From positions 1 through 14,912 of the forward strand of contig CATLBU010000014.1 of the NCBI GenBank assembly GCA_949879835.1: a stretch of DNA of 14,912 nucleotides, given 5' to 3'. The stretch is from an uncultured Bacilli bacterium. Lineage in GTDB: Bacteria > Bacillota_I > Bacilli_A > RF39 > UBA660. The notes under the pieces were generated by a model, which made no database searches, was not told the DNA's origin, and saw only the letters and a program-made list of their open reading frames with translations. This document shows, piece by piece, positions 14,749 to 14,912 of the stretch. The position numbers and the translations under genes were made by a program. Numbering within the stretch: position 1 is the stretch's first letter; every line of letters starts with the position of its first letter.

Positions 14749-14754
14749 TTTTTT

Positions 14755-14783
14755 AGTATAATATAATAAAATTCAAATGTCAA
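14755..14783 (-). promoter_or_regulatory. Distal promoter upstream of rep (drives the structured RNA)
   Basis: On the minus strand TTGACA (14783-14778) and TATACT (14760-14755) are spaced by 17 bases. The predicted start falls near 14748, exactly at the first base of the terminal repeat arm UGUAAGCAAG. On the plus strand the T run 14749-14754 directly follows the same inverted repeat, so this DNA could also stop rightward transcription that reads through the antisense RNA. Confidence 0.75.
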
Positions 14784-14799
14784 GGTATTTTTGCAAAAT

Positions 14800-14840
14800 A
14801 AAAGTCAGATATAGAAATATACCTGACTTTTTGCTTGTTT
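14800..14840. terminator. Bidirectional intrinsic terminator at the right end
   Basis: A 9-bp perfect stem AAAAGTCAG / CTGACTTTT (14800-14808, 14823-14831) with an inner ATAT-AGAA-ATAT hairpin is followed on the plus strand by TGCTTGTTTTT. On the minus strand the A-rich left flank gives UUUUAUUUUGC. It lies just past the stop of the partial minus-strand gene at the edge and should insulate it from the rep promoters. Confidence 0.8.
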
Positions 14841-14843
14841 TTA

Positions 14844-14912
14844 TCAAATTTTAAGGAAATATAATATACACAAGAGAAGTATTAATAGTGCTAATGCACT
14901 CCAGTAAACTAT
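14844..14912 (-). CDS. C-terminal membrane helix of a protein cut by the window edge
   Basis: On the minus strand an open frame from the right edge encodes 22 residues, IVYWSALALLILLLCILYFLKI, then TGA at 14846-14844. All but the ends form one hydrophobic helix with a Lys near the C-terminus, as at the end of a membrane protein. A terminator follows 13 bases later, which supports a real gene end. Nothing more can be said about the family; a short hydrophobic peptide or a longer membrane protein both fit. Confidence 0.5.
   Translation of the reverse strand: MVYWSALALLILLLCILYFLKI

Noticed and set aside
1..14912. CRISPR array, tRNA, rRNA or insertion sequence
   Set aside because: I saw no regularly spaced long direct repeats, cloverleaf, rRNA-like segment, transposase motif or terminal inverted repeats with target duplication.

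Overview
The window is strongly AT-rich and uses the standard bacterial code: TAA, TAG and TGA all end genes, and no gene needs TGA read as Trp. Shine-Dalgarno sites are strong (AAGGAG type), promoters match sigma-A consensus closely, and intrinsic terminators are A/T-flanked. This points to a low-GC Firmicutes-type host, probably an uncultured gut-type Clostridia or Bacilli relative. The content points to a conjugative or mobilisable element, either a plasmid or an ICE that carries its own replication gene. The species and GC value were not computed.

Left part, plus strand (1-8630): the tail of an unidentified gene is followed with almost no gaps by a MobP-type relaxase, a VirD4/TraG-type coupling ATPase and a 1696-residue secreted, membrane-anchored protein with Ig-like repeats. 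This is a DNA-processing, docking and cell-surface cassette. The mating-channel genes (VirB4, VirB6 and so on) are not in the window and would lie upstream. A bidirectional terminator at about 8666-8710 separates this cassette from the convergent minus-strand genes.

Middle part, minus strand (12791 down to 8779): eight tightly packed genes follow one promoter with perfect TTGACA and TATAAT boxes and a 17-bp spacer (12838-12866). Reading from the promoter they are four unrecognised proteins, one more unrecognised 122-residue protein, a Cys-rich zinc-binding protein, a DUF5348-like protein, and an HExxH metallopeptidase with a C-terminal helix-turn-helix. This looks like the accessory operon of the element. 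Its joint function cannot be read from sequence.

Right part (12867-14912): an AT-rich intergenic region of about 550 bases carries a 22-bp-phased repeat series. It is followed by a minus-strand gene for a protein with two winged-helix domains, probably the replication initiator. Upstream of that gene is a dense RNA control region. A plus-strand RNA of about 150 nt (14428-14578), with three hairpins and a terminator, lies opposite the rep leader. The leader itself has its own consensus promoter (14554-14582) and an attenuator terminator (14351-14393). A 7-base complement between a leader loop and the attenuator arm provides an anti-attenuator. The arrangement resembles pT181/pIP501-type antisense copy control. 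Further upstream a second minus promoter (14755-14783) starts a separate structured transcript of about 147 nt, with nested, mutually exclusive pairings, a 13-codon upstream ORF and a U-tract terminator. The window ends in the C-terminal membrane helix of a minus-strand gene.
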